Of a stretch of 6,201 nucleotides of DNA, positions 1-6,201 are shown piece by piece. Source of the DNA: TMED161 sp964532515 (GTDB lineage: Bacteria > Fidelibacterota > Marinisomatia > SCGC-AAA003-L08 > D37C17); assembly GCA_964532515.1 (NCBI GenBank), contig CAZHKH010000092.1, positions 1 through 6,201 of the forward strand, read 5' to 3'. The position numbers and the translations under genes are program-made. The notes below the pieces were generated by a model. That model ran no database searches, was not told the DNA's origin, and saw only the letters and a program-made list of their open reading frames with translations. Numbering within the stretch: position 1 is the first letter of the stretch; every line of letters starts with the position of its first letter.

Positions 1-929
1 CCTCCTTCAGGAAGAGATTTAGATCCATAGGCAAGAATTTCTCCACCATCTAATATTTTTTGAAGCCATGGATGTGATTTGAGAAGCTGAAGCTCATGGT
101 GGGGATCAATATTAGGATTTTTATAATCAAGTCCAACAACCAGGCCAAGATCAATAATATTATTTTTCATTGAGTAGAGGAATCCACCTCCAAACAAAGA
201 GTGTCCCAGCGGGAAACCCAGTGTGTGAGCTACATATCCAGTGGGAAGCCTCTCTTCTGGAACTTGCCAGAGCTCCTTCACTCCAATTGCCCAATTTTGG
301 GGATTTTTGCCATCCATTAAATTAAATTTTTCAATTATTTTTTTAGTTAAGCTACCTCTGCTTCCTTCTCCTAAAAATGTAATTTTTGCATGGATATCAA
401 CCCCGGGTTCAAAATTGGGTTTTTTATTACCATTTTTATCAATTCCTTGGTCGCCTGTTCTAACGCCCATCACAGAATTATTAGCTTGATTGTAAATTAT
501 ATCAGATCCTGGAAAACCAGCAAAAATATCTATACCAGCTTCCTCACATTTTTGTTCAAGCCATCGCGTTAATTTTCCAATAGAAGCAATGTAGCAGCCA
601 TGATGGCTCATTGGTTTTGGTATAAAAGGGACAGATAGTTTCCTTTTTTTTGTAAGGTAATACATGTACTCTTTGTTAACTGAAGATTCAAATGGGAAAT
701 CTTCATTATTAAGATTTGGGAATAGTTCATTTAAAGTTTTAGGGTCTACAATGGCGCCAGATAGAGAGTGTGCACCAACCTCTGAGGCTTTTTCAATAAT
801 GGCAATTGATAACTCTGGGTTTGTTTCTTTTAGTAAATTATTAAGATGCAGGGCTCCAGCCAGTGATGCCGGTCCGGCACCAACGAAGAGAAAATCAACT
901 TCTAAAATTTCTCTTTGCTCATTATCCAT
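1..929 (-). CDS. Electron transfer flavoprotein:quinone oxidoreductase, N-terminal part (cut by left edge)
   Basis: Membrane-associated flavoprotein that takes electrons from reduced ETF and gives them to ubiquinone or menaquinone (EC 1.5.5.1 type). Only 309 codons plus two bases are present; family members are usually about 550 residues, so the rest of the catalytic domain and the C-terminal 4Fe-4S cluster region lie outside the window. Visible are the FAD-binding dinucleotide motif GAGPAS at residues 17-22, a glutamate ending the second strand (IIEKASEVGAH), the HGCYIASIGKL block near residue 110, GEGSRGSL at 187-194 (the family's second FAD-contacting motif), GLVVGLDYKNP, and YGSKSLPEGG at the cut, matching the YGAR.L.EGG block of mitochondrial ETF-QO. 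These blocks favour ETF-QO over the shorter FixC. The start at 929 overlaps the etfA stop by 8 nt, and AAGGAA just upstream can act as the ribosome site. One oddity is that the last glycine of the usual GxGPAG is serine. No frameshift is seen. Confidence 0.95.
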   Translation of the reverse strand, partial: MDNEQREILEVDFLFVGAGPASLAGALHLNNLLKETNPELSIAIIEKASEVGAHSLSGAIVDPKTLNELFPNLNNEDFPFESSVNKEYMYYLTKKRKLSVPFIPKPMSHHGCYIASIGKLTRWLEQKCEEAGIDIFAGFPGSDIIYNQANNSVMGVRTGDQGIDKNGNKKPNFEPGVDIHAKITFLGEGSRGSLTKKIIEKFNLMDGKNPQNWAIGVKELWQVPEERLPTGYVAHTLGFPLGHSLFGGGFLYSMKNNIIDLGLVVGLDYKNPNIDPHHELQLLKSHPWLQKILDGGEILAYGSKSLPEG

Positions 930-1884
930 TCATTTCCTTGATAGCGGAATTTAATTTTGGTATTATTTCCATAATATCACCAACTACACCATAATCAGCA
1001 ATTTCAAAGATAGGGGCATTTGAATCTTTATTGATAACTAGGATGCATCCAGACCCCTTCATCCCTACAACATGCTGTATAGCTCCAGAAATTCCTAATG
1101 CAAGATATAGTTTAGGTGAAACAATTTGGCCTGAACTTCCAATTTGAAGAGAGTGATTCAGCCACCCAGAATCAACAACGGGTCTAGATGAAGCAAGTTG
1201 CGCTCCAATCAATTCAGCTAGTTCTTTAGCCATTGGAATATTTTCTTCTTTCCCAATACCTCTCCCAATTGAAACAATGAAATCAGCAGAAGATAAATCA
1301 ACTCCGCCCTCTGTTTCTTTAAATTTTTCTTCATTTATAATTTTATTTTCTACTGAAGTCAAATCGACTGACACAGAGTTTATTTCTGAAGACCCCTTTT
1401 CTAGAGAATCAATTTTATAAGCTCCAGATTGAAATGACACTATTGAGGTGTCCGAAGAAGCTGATATATCAACATTAATTTTATTTTGATATAGTGATCG
1501 AGTAAAAGTGTTTATATCCCCAAGAGTCATTCCTATACAGTCTGATAGAAATGGTACATCTATTCTAGCGCTTAATCTTGGGACCCAATCTCTAGTTTCA
1601 TAAGTATGACCAAAAATAAATAAATCTGGTTTATAGGTGAGATTCAGCTGATTAAAGGTCTCTATATAATAAAGAGGTGAGTACTCTGATAAATTTTCAT
1701 TGTTTACATGTATCACTCCATTTACATCATAGGCCACTAATTGATTGGCAATATCATTAGAGAAGGTTACTGCGTATATCTCTGCAGATTTACTTTCTTT
1801 TAATTTTTGAGCAGCGACAAGAGCTTCTAAAGATATGGGATTTATCTTTTCTTCATTTGATTGTATGTATACAATTACTTTCAT
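922..1884 (-). CDS. etfA: Electron transfer flavoprotein, alpha subunit
   Basis: FAD-carrying large subunit of the soluble electron transfer flavoprotein, which accepts electrons from acyl-CoA and other dehydrogenases and hands them to ETF:quinone oxidoreductase. It has 320 residues, normal for the family. Residues 1-190 are the variable N-terminal Rossmann-like domain that packs on EtfB. Residues 200-315 are the conserved FAD domain: GRGIGKEEN (207-215), SSRPVVDSG (232-240), QIGSSGQIVSPKLY (247-260) and the ETF-alpha signature LYLALGISGAIQH...G (259-274), followed by ILVINKD and ADYGVVGD (297-303). The signature departs slightly from the usual pattern: the small residue before IN is valine and not alanine, and the FAD-facing threonine of the QTG segment is serine. 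The gene lies 10 nt after etfB with only a weak AAGA-type ribosome site, and its end overlaps the ETF:QO start, so the three are very likely co-transcribed and coupled. Confidence 0.97.
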   Translation of the reverse strand: MKVIVYIQSNEEKINPISLEALVAAQKLKESKSAEIYAVTFSNDIANQLVAYDVNGVIHVNNENLSEYSPLYYIETFNQLNLTYKPDLFIFGHTYETRDWVPRLSARIDVPFLSDCIGMTLGDINTFTRSLYQNKINVDISASSDTSIVSFQSGAYKIDSLEKGSSEINSVSVDLTSVENKIINEEKFKETEGGVDLSSADFIVSIGRGIGKEENIPMAKELAELIGAQLASSRPVVDSGWLNHSLQIGSSGQIVSPKLYLALGISGAIQHVVGMKGSGCILVINKDSNAPIFEIADYGVVGDIMEIIPKLNSAIKEMNG

Positions 1885-1894
1885 TTTTTCTTAG

Positions 1895-2665
1895 CTATAT
1901 TGCTTTAATGTCATCCCTTAAAATTTTAATAATACCATTGACAATTGAATCGGCATCTCCATCAATATAATGTGTTTCTTTTGATTTTTGGGGGAGATAC
2001 ATTTTTTCTATTTTTACTTGAGAATTCGAATTTTCTATTTGGTCTGGACCTATAACATCCATCTGTTTTTTCTTTGCACCCATAATTCCTTTTAGTGATG
2101 CATATCTTGGCTTATTTAATCCAGATTGAATTGATATTGATGCTGGTAGTTGCATCTCTGCCCATTGGAACCAGCCACTTTCAAGCTCTTTTTTAACTCT
2201 AATTTTATCACCAGAAATTTCTGTTCCAACAACAAGAGAGGCGTGAGTCATATCTAATATTTCTGCTAGTAAGAGGCCTATTTGTCCGTGACCATCATCA
2301 TCAGATTGCAAACCAGATAATATTAAATCAAAGGATTCTTTTTTAAGGATATTTGCAAAAGTTTTTGATGTAGAAAGAGGATCCTCGCCCACATTAGAAC
2401 CATCATTTATAAAGATAGCTCTATCTGCACCCTTTGCAAGAGCTTCCTTTAGTATTTGAGATGCAGAGTCTCTACCTAAAGTACAAACAACAACTTCACA
2501 ATTTTCATTCGATTCTTTAATGAGAAGAGCCTCTTCAAGTGCGTAGGTATCAGGCTCATTTGTACAGAATGTCAAATTATCCTCTATGATTCCACTGCCA
2601 TCAGGTAAGATTTTGATGACGGCATCTTCATTGGGGACTTGTTTAACTAGTACACATATTTTCAT
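1895..2665 (-). CDS. etfB: Electron transfer flavoprotein, beta subunit
   Basis: Small subunit of the ETF heterodimer. It docks onto partner dehydrogenases and in canonical ETFs binds a structural AMP. The start chosen is the ATG at 2665, giving 256 residues beginning MKICVLVKQVP, the usual EtfB N-terminus and length. A TTG 18 nt upstream would add six residues but overlaps the likely ribosome site GGAG (2678-2681), so I reject it. Seen motifs are NEPDTYALEEAL (36-47), TLGRDSASQILKEALAKGADRA (62-83), GLQSDDDGHGQIG (118-130; nucleotide-binding loop), and the EtfB signature and recognition loop with NKPRYASLKGIMGAKKK at 184-200. The leucine at 191 aligns with the leucine that anchors ETF into acyl-CoA dehydrogenases in the human protein. 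First gene of the operon, probably under the dyad at 2701-2718. The neighbouring ETF:QO and canonical loop suggest a non-bifurcating (group 1) ETF; that is inference. Confidence 0.97.
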   Translation of the reverse strand: MKICVLVKQVPNEDAVIKILPDGSGIIEDNLTFCTNEPDTYALEEALLIKESNENCEVVVCTLGRDSASQILKEALAKGADRAIFINDGSNVGEDPLSTSKTFANILKKESFDLILSGLQSDDDGHGQIGLLLAEILDMTHASLVVGTEISGDKIRVKKELESGWFQWAEMQLPASISIQSGLNKPRYASLKGIMGAKKKQMDVIGPDQIENSNSQVKIEKMYLPQKSKETHYIDGDADSIVNGIIKILRDDIKAI

Positions 2666-2677
2666 TGTAAATATCAA

Positions 2678-2681
2678 CTCC
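2678..2681 (-). promoter_or_regulatory. Ribosome binding site of etfB
   Basis: GGAG on the minus strand, 12 nt before the ATG at 2665. The spacing is on the long side but this is the only purine-rich match upstream. It decides against the TTG at 2683, which would overlap it. Confidence 0.5.
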
Positions 2682-2700
2682 AAATAATTCAGATTAAATA

Positions 2701-2718
2701 ACCGACCAAGTGGTCGGT
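2701..2718. promoter_or_regulatory. Perfect dyad, probable TetR-family operator
   Basis: ACCGACCA-AG-TGGTCGGT: two perfect 8-bp inverted arms around a 2-nt centre, standing out as a GC-rich island in an otherwise A/T intergenic stretch. ACCGACC...GGTCGGT palindromes are typical of TetR-family repressor sites, several of which control fatty-acid and amino-acid degradation genes and efflux genes. It ends 35 nt before the etfB start and 74 nt before the divergent gene, so it best fits repression of the etfBA-ETF:QO operon, possibly with an acyl-CoA type inducer. The regulator gene is not in the window. The symmetry is seen directly; the protein family and effector are inferred. Confidence 0.75.
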
Positions 2719-2729
2719 AAGTTAGAAAT

Positions 2730-2758
2730 AATTATATTAAATAAAAAATAATATAATT
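2730..2758. repeat. A/T-only inverted repeat carrying a TATAAT on each strand
   Basis: Perfect 10-bp arms (2730-2739 and 2749-2758) separated by 9 nt. The left arm reads TATAAT on the minus strand (2731-2736) and the right arm reads TATAAT on the plus strand (2752-2757), so the dyad could be a pair of back-to-back -10 boxes for the two divergent operons. Transcription from the minus box would begin near 2724, putting the dyad at 2701-2718 just downstream of the start, a good place for a blocking repressor. No convincing -35 boxes are visible, and A/T-rich DNA gives such matches by chance. Confidence 0.4.
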
Positions 2759-2767
2759 TCTTACATT

Positions 2768-2773
2768 TATAAT
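2768..2773 (+). promoter_or_regulatory. Alternative -10 hexamer (TATAAT) for the plus-strand operon
   Basis: Exact TATAAT 19 nt before the TTG start at 2793, without a recognisable -35 box at the right distance. It would give a leader of only about 12 nt. It competes with the TATAAT at 2752-2757, and either or neither may be used. Confidence 0.2.
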
Positions 2774-2792
2774 ACATAAGATAAAAATTCAT

Positions 2793-5369
2793 TTGATTAA
2801 AAAAATCTCAATATTATTTTTTATATCGTATCTATTTTCAGATAACCATCAAACCCATAATTGCAATCAGGATATTATTAATCTAATATCACCTAATGAG
2901 CCATTTTTTGAATTTAAAAAAGAAAAATGCTATACATCAAGCTACACAGAACATCCTCCCGTTATTGATGGAATATTAGATGAGCAACTTTGGGGAAATT
3001 TTAATAGAGAGAGTATCCAAAATTATGTCAATAGTTTTATTCAAGAAGAACCTCACAATATGGAGGACCCTAGCTTTGGGACATTGGTCAAGATTCTTCA
3101 TGATAATAATAATATCTATATAGCTGCAAAACTCTTTGATTCAAATCCTGATAGTATAAATAAAGTATTATCAAGGAAAGATGATTGGGAAAGAGCATTC
3201 TCAGATCAATCTGATTGGTTCTCAATTGAATTTGATAGTAAGCATGATCATCAATCAGGATATGTTTTTTCAGTAAATGCATCTGGCGTGCAGTTGGATG
3301 CAATGACATTTTTAGATTCAGATTATGATTTAGAATACAATGCAGTATGGGAGTCCAGGGTAAGCATAGATAAAGAAGGGTGGAATATTGAAATTTCAAT
3401 TCCATTTAAAATGTTAAATATAACACAAGTGGAGAACCCTTGGGGAATGAATATACACAGATATATCTATCGCTATAATGAATACAGCTCTTGGATAGCA
3501 TTTGAAAGAGGAACCCCAGGAATATCGTCCCAATTTGGACATGTATTTGGATTTAAAGAATTTAAAGTAAAAAGATTTATTGAAGTTAAACCATACGCAT
3601 TATTTGGAATGAATAAACTTAATAATGTTCTACTTGCAGATGATCAGCTTTACAAAGATTCTTTTAATACAGTTAAATCTAATAGCTATCATAATAATCC
3701 CATTGGGTTGGATGCAAAATTAAGGCTATCTTCATCTAGCTTTATTGATTTAACTATTAATCCTGATTTTGGTCAAATTGAAATGGATCCAGAATATATT
3801 AACTTATCCTATTATGAAATTTATTTACCAGAAAAGAGAACTTTCTTTCATGAATCTGTAGCAATGTTTGAAACGCCGATTGAAATTTTTTATTCAAGGA
3901 GAATAGGAGCATCAAGCGATTCTACTGATAGTAATATTAATTATGCATTTAAGTTTATAGGAAGTTCAAAATCTGGATGGAATATGGGCTCAATACTTGC
4001 ATCAACATCAGAGAGCAGTAAAACTAAAAACTATTTTATAAGTAGAGTTTCAAAGGATATTTTAAATGGCAATAGTATTGTAGGATTTTCTGGGACTAAT
4101 CTAATTGATGGTTCTAATACTTACTCAGCTTTTTCATTTGATAATATTTATTATTTACACAATAATTTAATTCTTGATTATCAATTCATCAGATCTATAA
4201 ATAATAATATATATGGAAATGCTCAGAATCTAAATCTAGAATATGATTCCTCATTCCCCTTGATGTTTTCATATGATATGGAAATCTATGATAAGCATTT
4301 TGATATAAATAAAGTAGGGTACAATGAACGAAATAATTTAAAAAGTCATAAGCTTACAATAGGCTATAAGAATACCCAGCCTAATTTCAATCTAATTAGA
4401 AGATACAGATGGGATTTGATGTTTAACTATGCAGATAATTTTGAAAAATTAAATCTCAATAATAGTATCGCGCTAATAGCTAGATACTATACCAATAGGT
4501 ACAATAAATTCTCATTGGGTTATATCATTGAGAATGAGCATTATGATGACTATTATATGTATGATTATGAGTTAGACCAAAATGGTCCCGCATTTTTGAT
4601 ACCTAGGACCAATCGAGTATTTGCAAGATTCAATTCAGACACTAAAAGAGATATATATATTAATCTTTCACTTGCATCTAGTACTAGCATTAATGATGAT
4701 GAGCTATTAGAATCGATGATACAGATATCATCTAAATTTGGTGATTCTTACTTCTTAAAATTAGGTTTTGAACAGGCTAGTTTTAATTCAAGTTTTGATT
4801 TTTTAGAATGCGTTGAAGATGATCAAGATGAAAATGTGAATCACTATATATTTTCAAATACAAGCGGATGGAACAATAGGTATGCAATCAGTTTTGAAAA
4901 ATATTTTAATAAAGAAATGAGTTTGCAGATATACTCTGAATATTTTATTCATTACAATAAATTTGGCAATTATAGAGAGTGGAGTAGCCAAGAAAATTCA
5001 TTAATTGAATCTGAATTTATTAATGGCGATGGGACTGTTGAATTCCTTCCATTGTATACCATAGGAAGCTTAGAGCCAGAGACTTCAACGACATATGATG
5101 GAGAGATTGAAACCCAGCAGTATTTAAATCCCAATTATTATGTGGGTTTTTATCCTCGATATAGTAGTATTAATTTTAATTTATCATTTAAGTGGGAGTA
5201 TAATAATAATTCAGATTTATATATAGTTTTCAGGGTTTCTAAATCAGTCAATGGAAAAATTTTCAATAATTTGAATGATTTTTTGATGTATACAGGCTCA
5301 AATGATTGGACTGAAAAATATTTTGATAATTCAATCTATATTAAATTAAATCACTGGTTTGATATATAA
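2793..5369 (+). CDS. Secreted CBM9-like / DUF5916 outer-membrane barrel protein
   Basis: 858-residue exported protein. Residues 1-16 (MIKKISILFFISYLFS) look like a short signal peptide. Residues about 52-210 form a CBM9-like beta-sandwich, opening with PPVIDGILDEQLW (55-67) and continuing with DWFSIEFDS, SGYVFSVNASGVQLD and the WNIEISIPFKML strand. Residues about 255-858 match the DUF5916 region: GLDAKLRL, INPDFGQIEMDP (322-333), EKRTFFHES (347-355), FYSRRIG (366-372) and, near the end, KWEYNNNSDLYIVF (800-813). The alternating aromatic/polar strands suggest an outer-membrane beta-barrel. Family members have no settled function; carbohydrate or envelope-polymer binding is suggested by the CBM9 part only. 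The start is TTG; the upstream in-frame stretch to the stop at 2754 contains no ATG or GTG, and no clear Shine-Dalgarno is visible. Cys24 and Cys46, after the signal peptide, could pair. First gene of the rightward operon, 9 nt before the DUF1287 lipoprotein gene. Confidence 0.9.
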   Translation: MIKKISILFFISYLFSDNHQTHNCNQDIINLISPNEPFFEFKKEKCYTSSYTEHPPVIDGILDEQLWGNFNRESIQNYVNSFIQEEPHNMEDPSFGTLVKILHDNNNIYIAAKLFDSNPDSINKVLSRKDDWERAFSDQSDWFSIEFDSKHDHQSGYVFSVNASGVQLDAMTFLDSDYDLEYNAVWESRVSIDKEGWNIEISIPFKMLNITQVENPWGMNIHRYIYRYNEYSSWIAFERGTPGISSQFGHVFGFKEFKVKRFIEVKPYALFGMNKLNNVLLADDQLYKDSFNTVKSNSYHNNPIGLDAKLRLSSSSFIDLTINPDFGQIEMDPEYINLSYYEIYLPEKRTFFHESVAMFETPIEIFYSRRIGASSDSTDSNINYAFKFIGSSKSGWNMGSILASTSESSKTKNYFISRVSKDILNGNSIVGFSGTNLIDGSNTYSAFSFDNIYYLHNNLILDYQFIRSINNNIYGNAQNLNLEYDSSFPLMFSYDMEIYDKHFDINKVGYNERNNLKSHKLTIGYKNTQPNFNLIRRYRWDLMFNYADNFEKLNLNNSIALIARYYTNRYNKFSLGYIIENEHYDDYYMYDYELDQNGPAFLIPRTNRVFARFNSDTKRDIYINLSLASSTSINDDELLESMIQISSKFGDSYFLKLGFEQASFNSSFDFLECVEDDQDENVNHYIFSNTSGWNNRYAISFEKYFNKEMSLQIYSEYFIHYNKFGNYREWSSQENSLIESEFINGDGTVEFLPLYTIGSLEPETSTTYDGEIETQQYLNPNYYVGFYPRYSSINFNLSFKWEYNNNSDLYIVFRVSKSVNGKIFNNLNDFLMYTGSNDWTEKYFDNSIYIKLNHWFDI

Positions 5370-5378
5370 ATAATTAAT

Positions 5379-6002
5379 ATGAAAAAAATAAATTACATAA
5401 TATTACTAGTTACATTATTTGGATGCAATAATAGTGATTATAAATTTGTTGTTTTAAAAGATGGGATACAAAAAGATTTTGTAGAAGCCGCCTTAGAGAG
5501 AACAAAGCACCAAATTATATATAATGGTAATTATTTTAACATAGACTATCCAAATGGTGATATTCCAGAGAAATTTGGTGTTTGTACAGATGTCATAGTA
5601 AGATCTTACAGAAAAATCAATGTGGATTTACAGCAATTATTACATGAAGACATTAAAAAAAACTTTAATGATTATTCTATAAAAAAACATTGGCCAAAAC
5701 AACGTAGGGCAGACTCTAACATAGATCATAGAAGAGTCCCAAATTTAGAAATCTTTTTTAGCAAATATGGAAAATCATTACCTGTATCAAATAATAAAAG
5801 TAATTATGAGCCTGGAGATATTGTTACTTGGGATTTAATGGGTTCAAGCCCATGGCATATTGGGATAGTTACTAATAAAATATCTCCTAAAACTAATAAT
5901 CCTTTAATAGTTCACAATATTGGCAGAGGACCAGTTATTGATGATATGATTTTCAGTTTCCCAATTAGAGGACATTATAGATATATCCCTGAAAAAGAAT
6001 AA
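5379..6002 (+). CDS. DUF1287 lipoprotein, NlpC/P60-like putative amidase or peptidase
   Basis: 207 residues. The N-terminus MKKINYIILLVTLFGC has a lipobox (LFGC) with the acceptor Cys16, so the protein is probably lipid-anchored; the next residues are N-N, with no aspartate at +2. The rest is a full DUF1287 domain: YPNGDIPEKFGVCTDVIVRSYR (57-78), LQQLLHEDIKKNF (84-96), NIDHRRVPNLEIFF (114-127), YEPGDIVTWDL (143-153), PWHIGIV (158-164), HNIGRGP (179-185) and a final GHYRY (198-202). Cys69 followed by His160 in HIGIV has the order and spacing of the catalytic Cys/His of NlpC/P60-type papain-fold enzymes, with His179 or Asn180 as a possible third residue. A cell-wall or peptide amide substrate is therefore plausible but unproven. 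It begins 9 nt after the DUF5916 gene, without a visible Shine-Dalgarno (A/T-only leader), and is probably co-transcribed with it. Confidence 0.9.
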   Translation: MKKINYIILLVTLFGCNNSDYKFVVLKDGIQKDFVEAALERTKHQIIYNGNYFNIDYPNGDIPEKFGVCTDVIVRSYRKINVDLQQLLHEDIKKNFNDYSIKKHWPKQRRADSNIDHRRVPNLEIFFSKYGKSLPVSNNKSNYEPGDIVTWDLMGSSPWHIGIVTNKISPKTNNPLIVHNIGRGPVIDDMIFSFPIRGHYRYIPEKE

Positions 6003-6021
6003 TTAATTATTAATACTAATT

Positions 6022-6026
6022 AGGAG
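6022..6026 (+). promoter_or_regulatory. Strong Shine-Dalgarno before the DUF4287 gene
   Basis: AGGAG, 7 nt before the ATG at 6034. It is the best ribosome site in the window and fixes that start. The two upstream genes on the same strand have none, so this gene may be translated more strongly. Confidence 0.8.
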
Positions 6027-6033
6027 ACTAATT

Positions 6034-6201
6034 ATGGATCCAAAATCAATGGAAAAGGCAATGCTCAAAAATATGGTTGAAAAAACTGGAAAGACTATTG
6101 AGGAATGGATTGGTATAGTTAATGAGCAAAATTTTGTTGAGAATAAAGATATAGTTAGATTTTTAAAAGAAGAACATGCTGTAGGCCATTTTTATGCTCA
6201 T
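6034..6201 (+). CDS. DUF4287 domain protein, N-terminal part (cut by right edge)
   Basis: An open frame of 56 codons runs to the edge of the window: MDPKSMEKAMLKNMVEKTGK, then TIEEWIGIVNE, FLKEEHAVGHFYAH. The pattern of a short helix, EKTGKTIEEW (16-25), a second helix, then LKEEHAVGHFYA (44-55) is that of DUF4287, a small helical domain found in short cytoplasmic proteins, in some cases followed by a DUF5655 domain. No biochemical role is known to me. No signal peptide is present, unlike the two genes before it. It follows the DUF1287 stop by 31 nt with its own good ribosome site, so it may be the third gene of the operon or have its own promoter in the A/T-rich gap; I see no terminator there. 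Confidence 0.8.
   Translation, partial: MDPKSMEKAMLKNMVEKTGKTIEEWIGIVNEQNFVENKDIVRFLKEEHAVGHFYAH

Noticed and set aside
241..954. Plus-strand open frames at 241-489, 390-572 and 664-954
   Set aside because: They lie antisense to the clearly recognisable ETF:QO gene, have no ribosome sites and resemble no protein family.
1..2665. An electron-bifurcating FixABCX-type system
   Set aside because: The oxidoreductase blocks match full-length ETF:QO and not FixC, and no fixX ferredoxin gene is visible, although the part beyond the left edge is unseen.
2666..2683. TTG at 2683 as the etfB start (six extra residues)
   Set aside because: It overlaps the likely GGAG ribosome site, and MKICVLVKQVP is the usual EtfB N-terminus.
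2730..2758. Intrinsic terminator
   Set aside because: The stem is purely A/T, has no downstream U-tract, and lies between divergent genes where no terminator is needed.
3088..3405. Minus-strand open frame of 105 codons inside the DUF5916 gene
   Set aside because: It is antisense to the conserved CBM9-like domain, with a low-complexity Leu/Tyr/His-rich product and no ribosome site.
2793..5369. TonB-dependent receptor (SusC-like)
   Set aside because: There is no TonB box or plug domain; the IDGxLDExxW, NPDFGQxExDP and EKRxFFxE motifs point to CBM9-like/DUF5916 instead.
6015..6034. Direct repeat ACTAATTA (6015-6022 and 6027-6034) around the DUF4287 ribosome site
   Set aside because: It is eight A/T-rich bases, easily explained by chance in this composition, with no further copies seen nearby.

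Overview
The window appears to come from an AT-rich, Gram-negative, probably marine heterotrophic bacterium. The Gram-negative call rests on an outer-membrane-barrel type protein (CBM9-like plus DUF5916) and a lipoprotein with a lipobox. The mix of an ETF / ETF-quinone oxidoreductase operon with a DUF5916 protein, weak Shine-Dalgarno use and low GC fits the Bacteroidota/Marinimicrobia (FCB) side of the tree. Marinimicrobia (SAR406) is my best guess, but it is an inference from gene content and not a placement.

Left half (1-2665, minus strand): a compact three-gene operon read right to left: etfB, etfA and the first 309 codons of ETF:quinone oxidoreductase, which runs off the left edge. EtfB and EtfA form the soluble FAD-carrying heterodimer that collects electrons from acyl-CoA and related dehydrogenases. 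The membrane-associated oxidoreductase passes them to quinone. Together they form the exit route for electrons from fatty-acid and amino-acid oxidation. The genes are 10 nt apart (etfB-etfA) and overlap by 8 nt (etfA-ETF:QO).

Centre (2666-2792): a divergent, very AT-rich intergenic region. It holds a perfect 8-bp inverted repeat with a 2-nt centre (ACCGACCA-AG-TGGTCGGT), which looks like a TetR-family operator. It also holds a second, purely A/T inverted repeat that places a TATAAT hexamer on each strand.

Right half (2793-6201, plus strand): an 858-residue secreted CBM9-like/DUF5916 outer-membrane protein; 9 nt later a 207-residue DUF1287 lipoprotein with an NlpC/P60-like Cys/His arrangement; and after 31 nt, behind a strong Shine-Dalgarno, the first 56 codons of a DUF4287 protein cut by the right edge. 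The first two look like a cell-envelope pair whose substrate cannot be told from sequence.

I see no RNA genes, mobile elements, CRISPR arrays or clear terminators. The energy-metabolism operon is ordinary. The least explained parts are the shared divergent control region and the DUF5916-DUF1287 pair. I do not see a demonstrably new system here.
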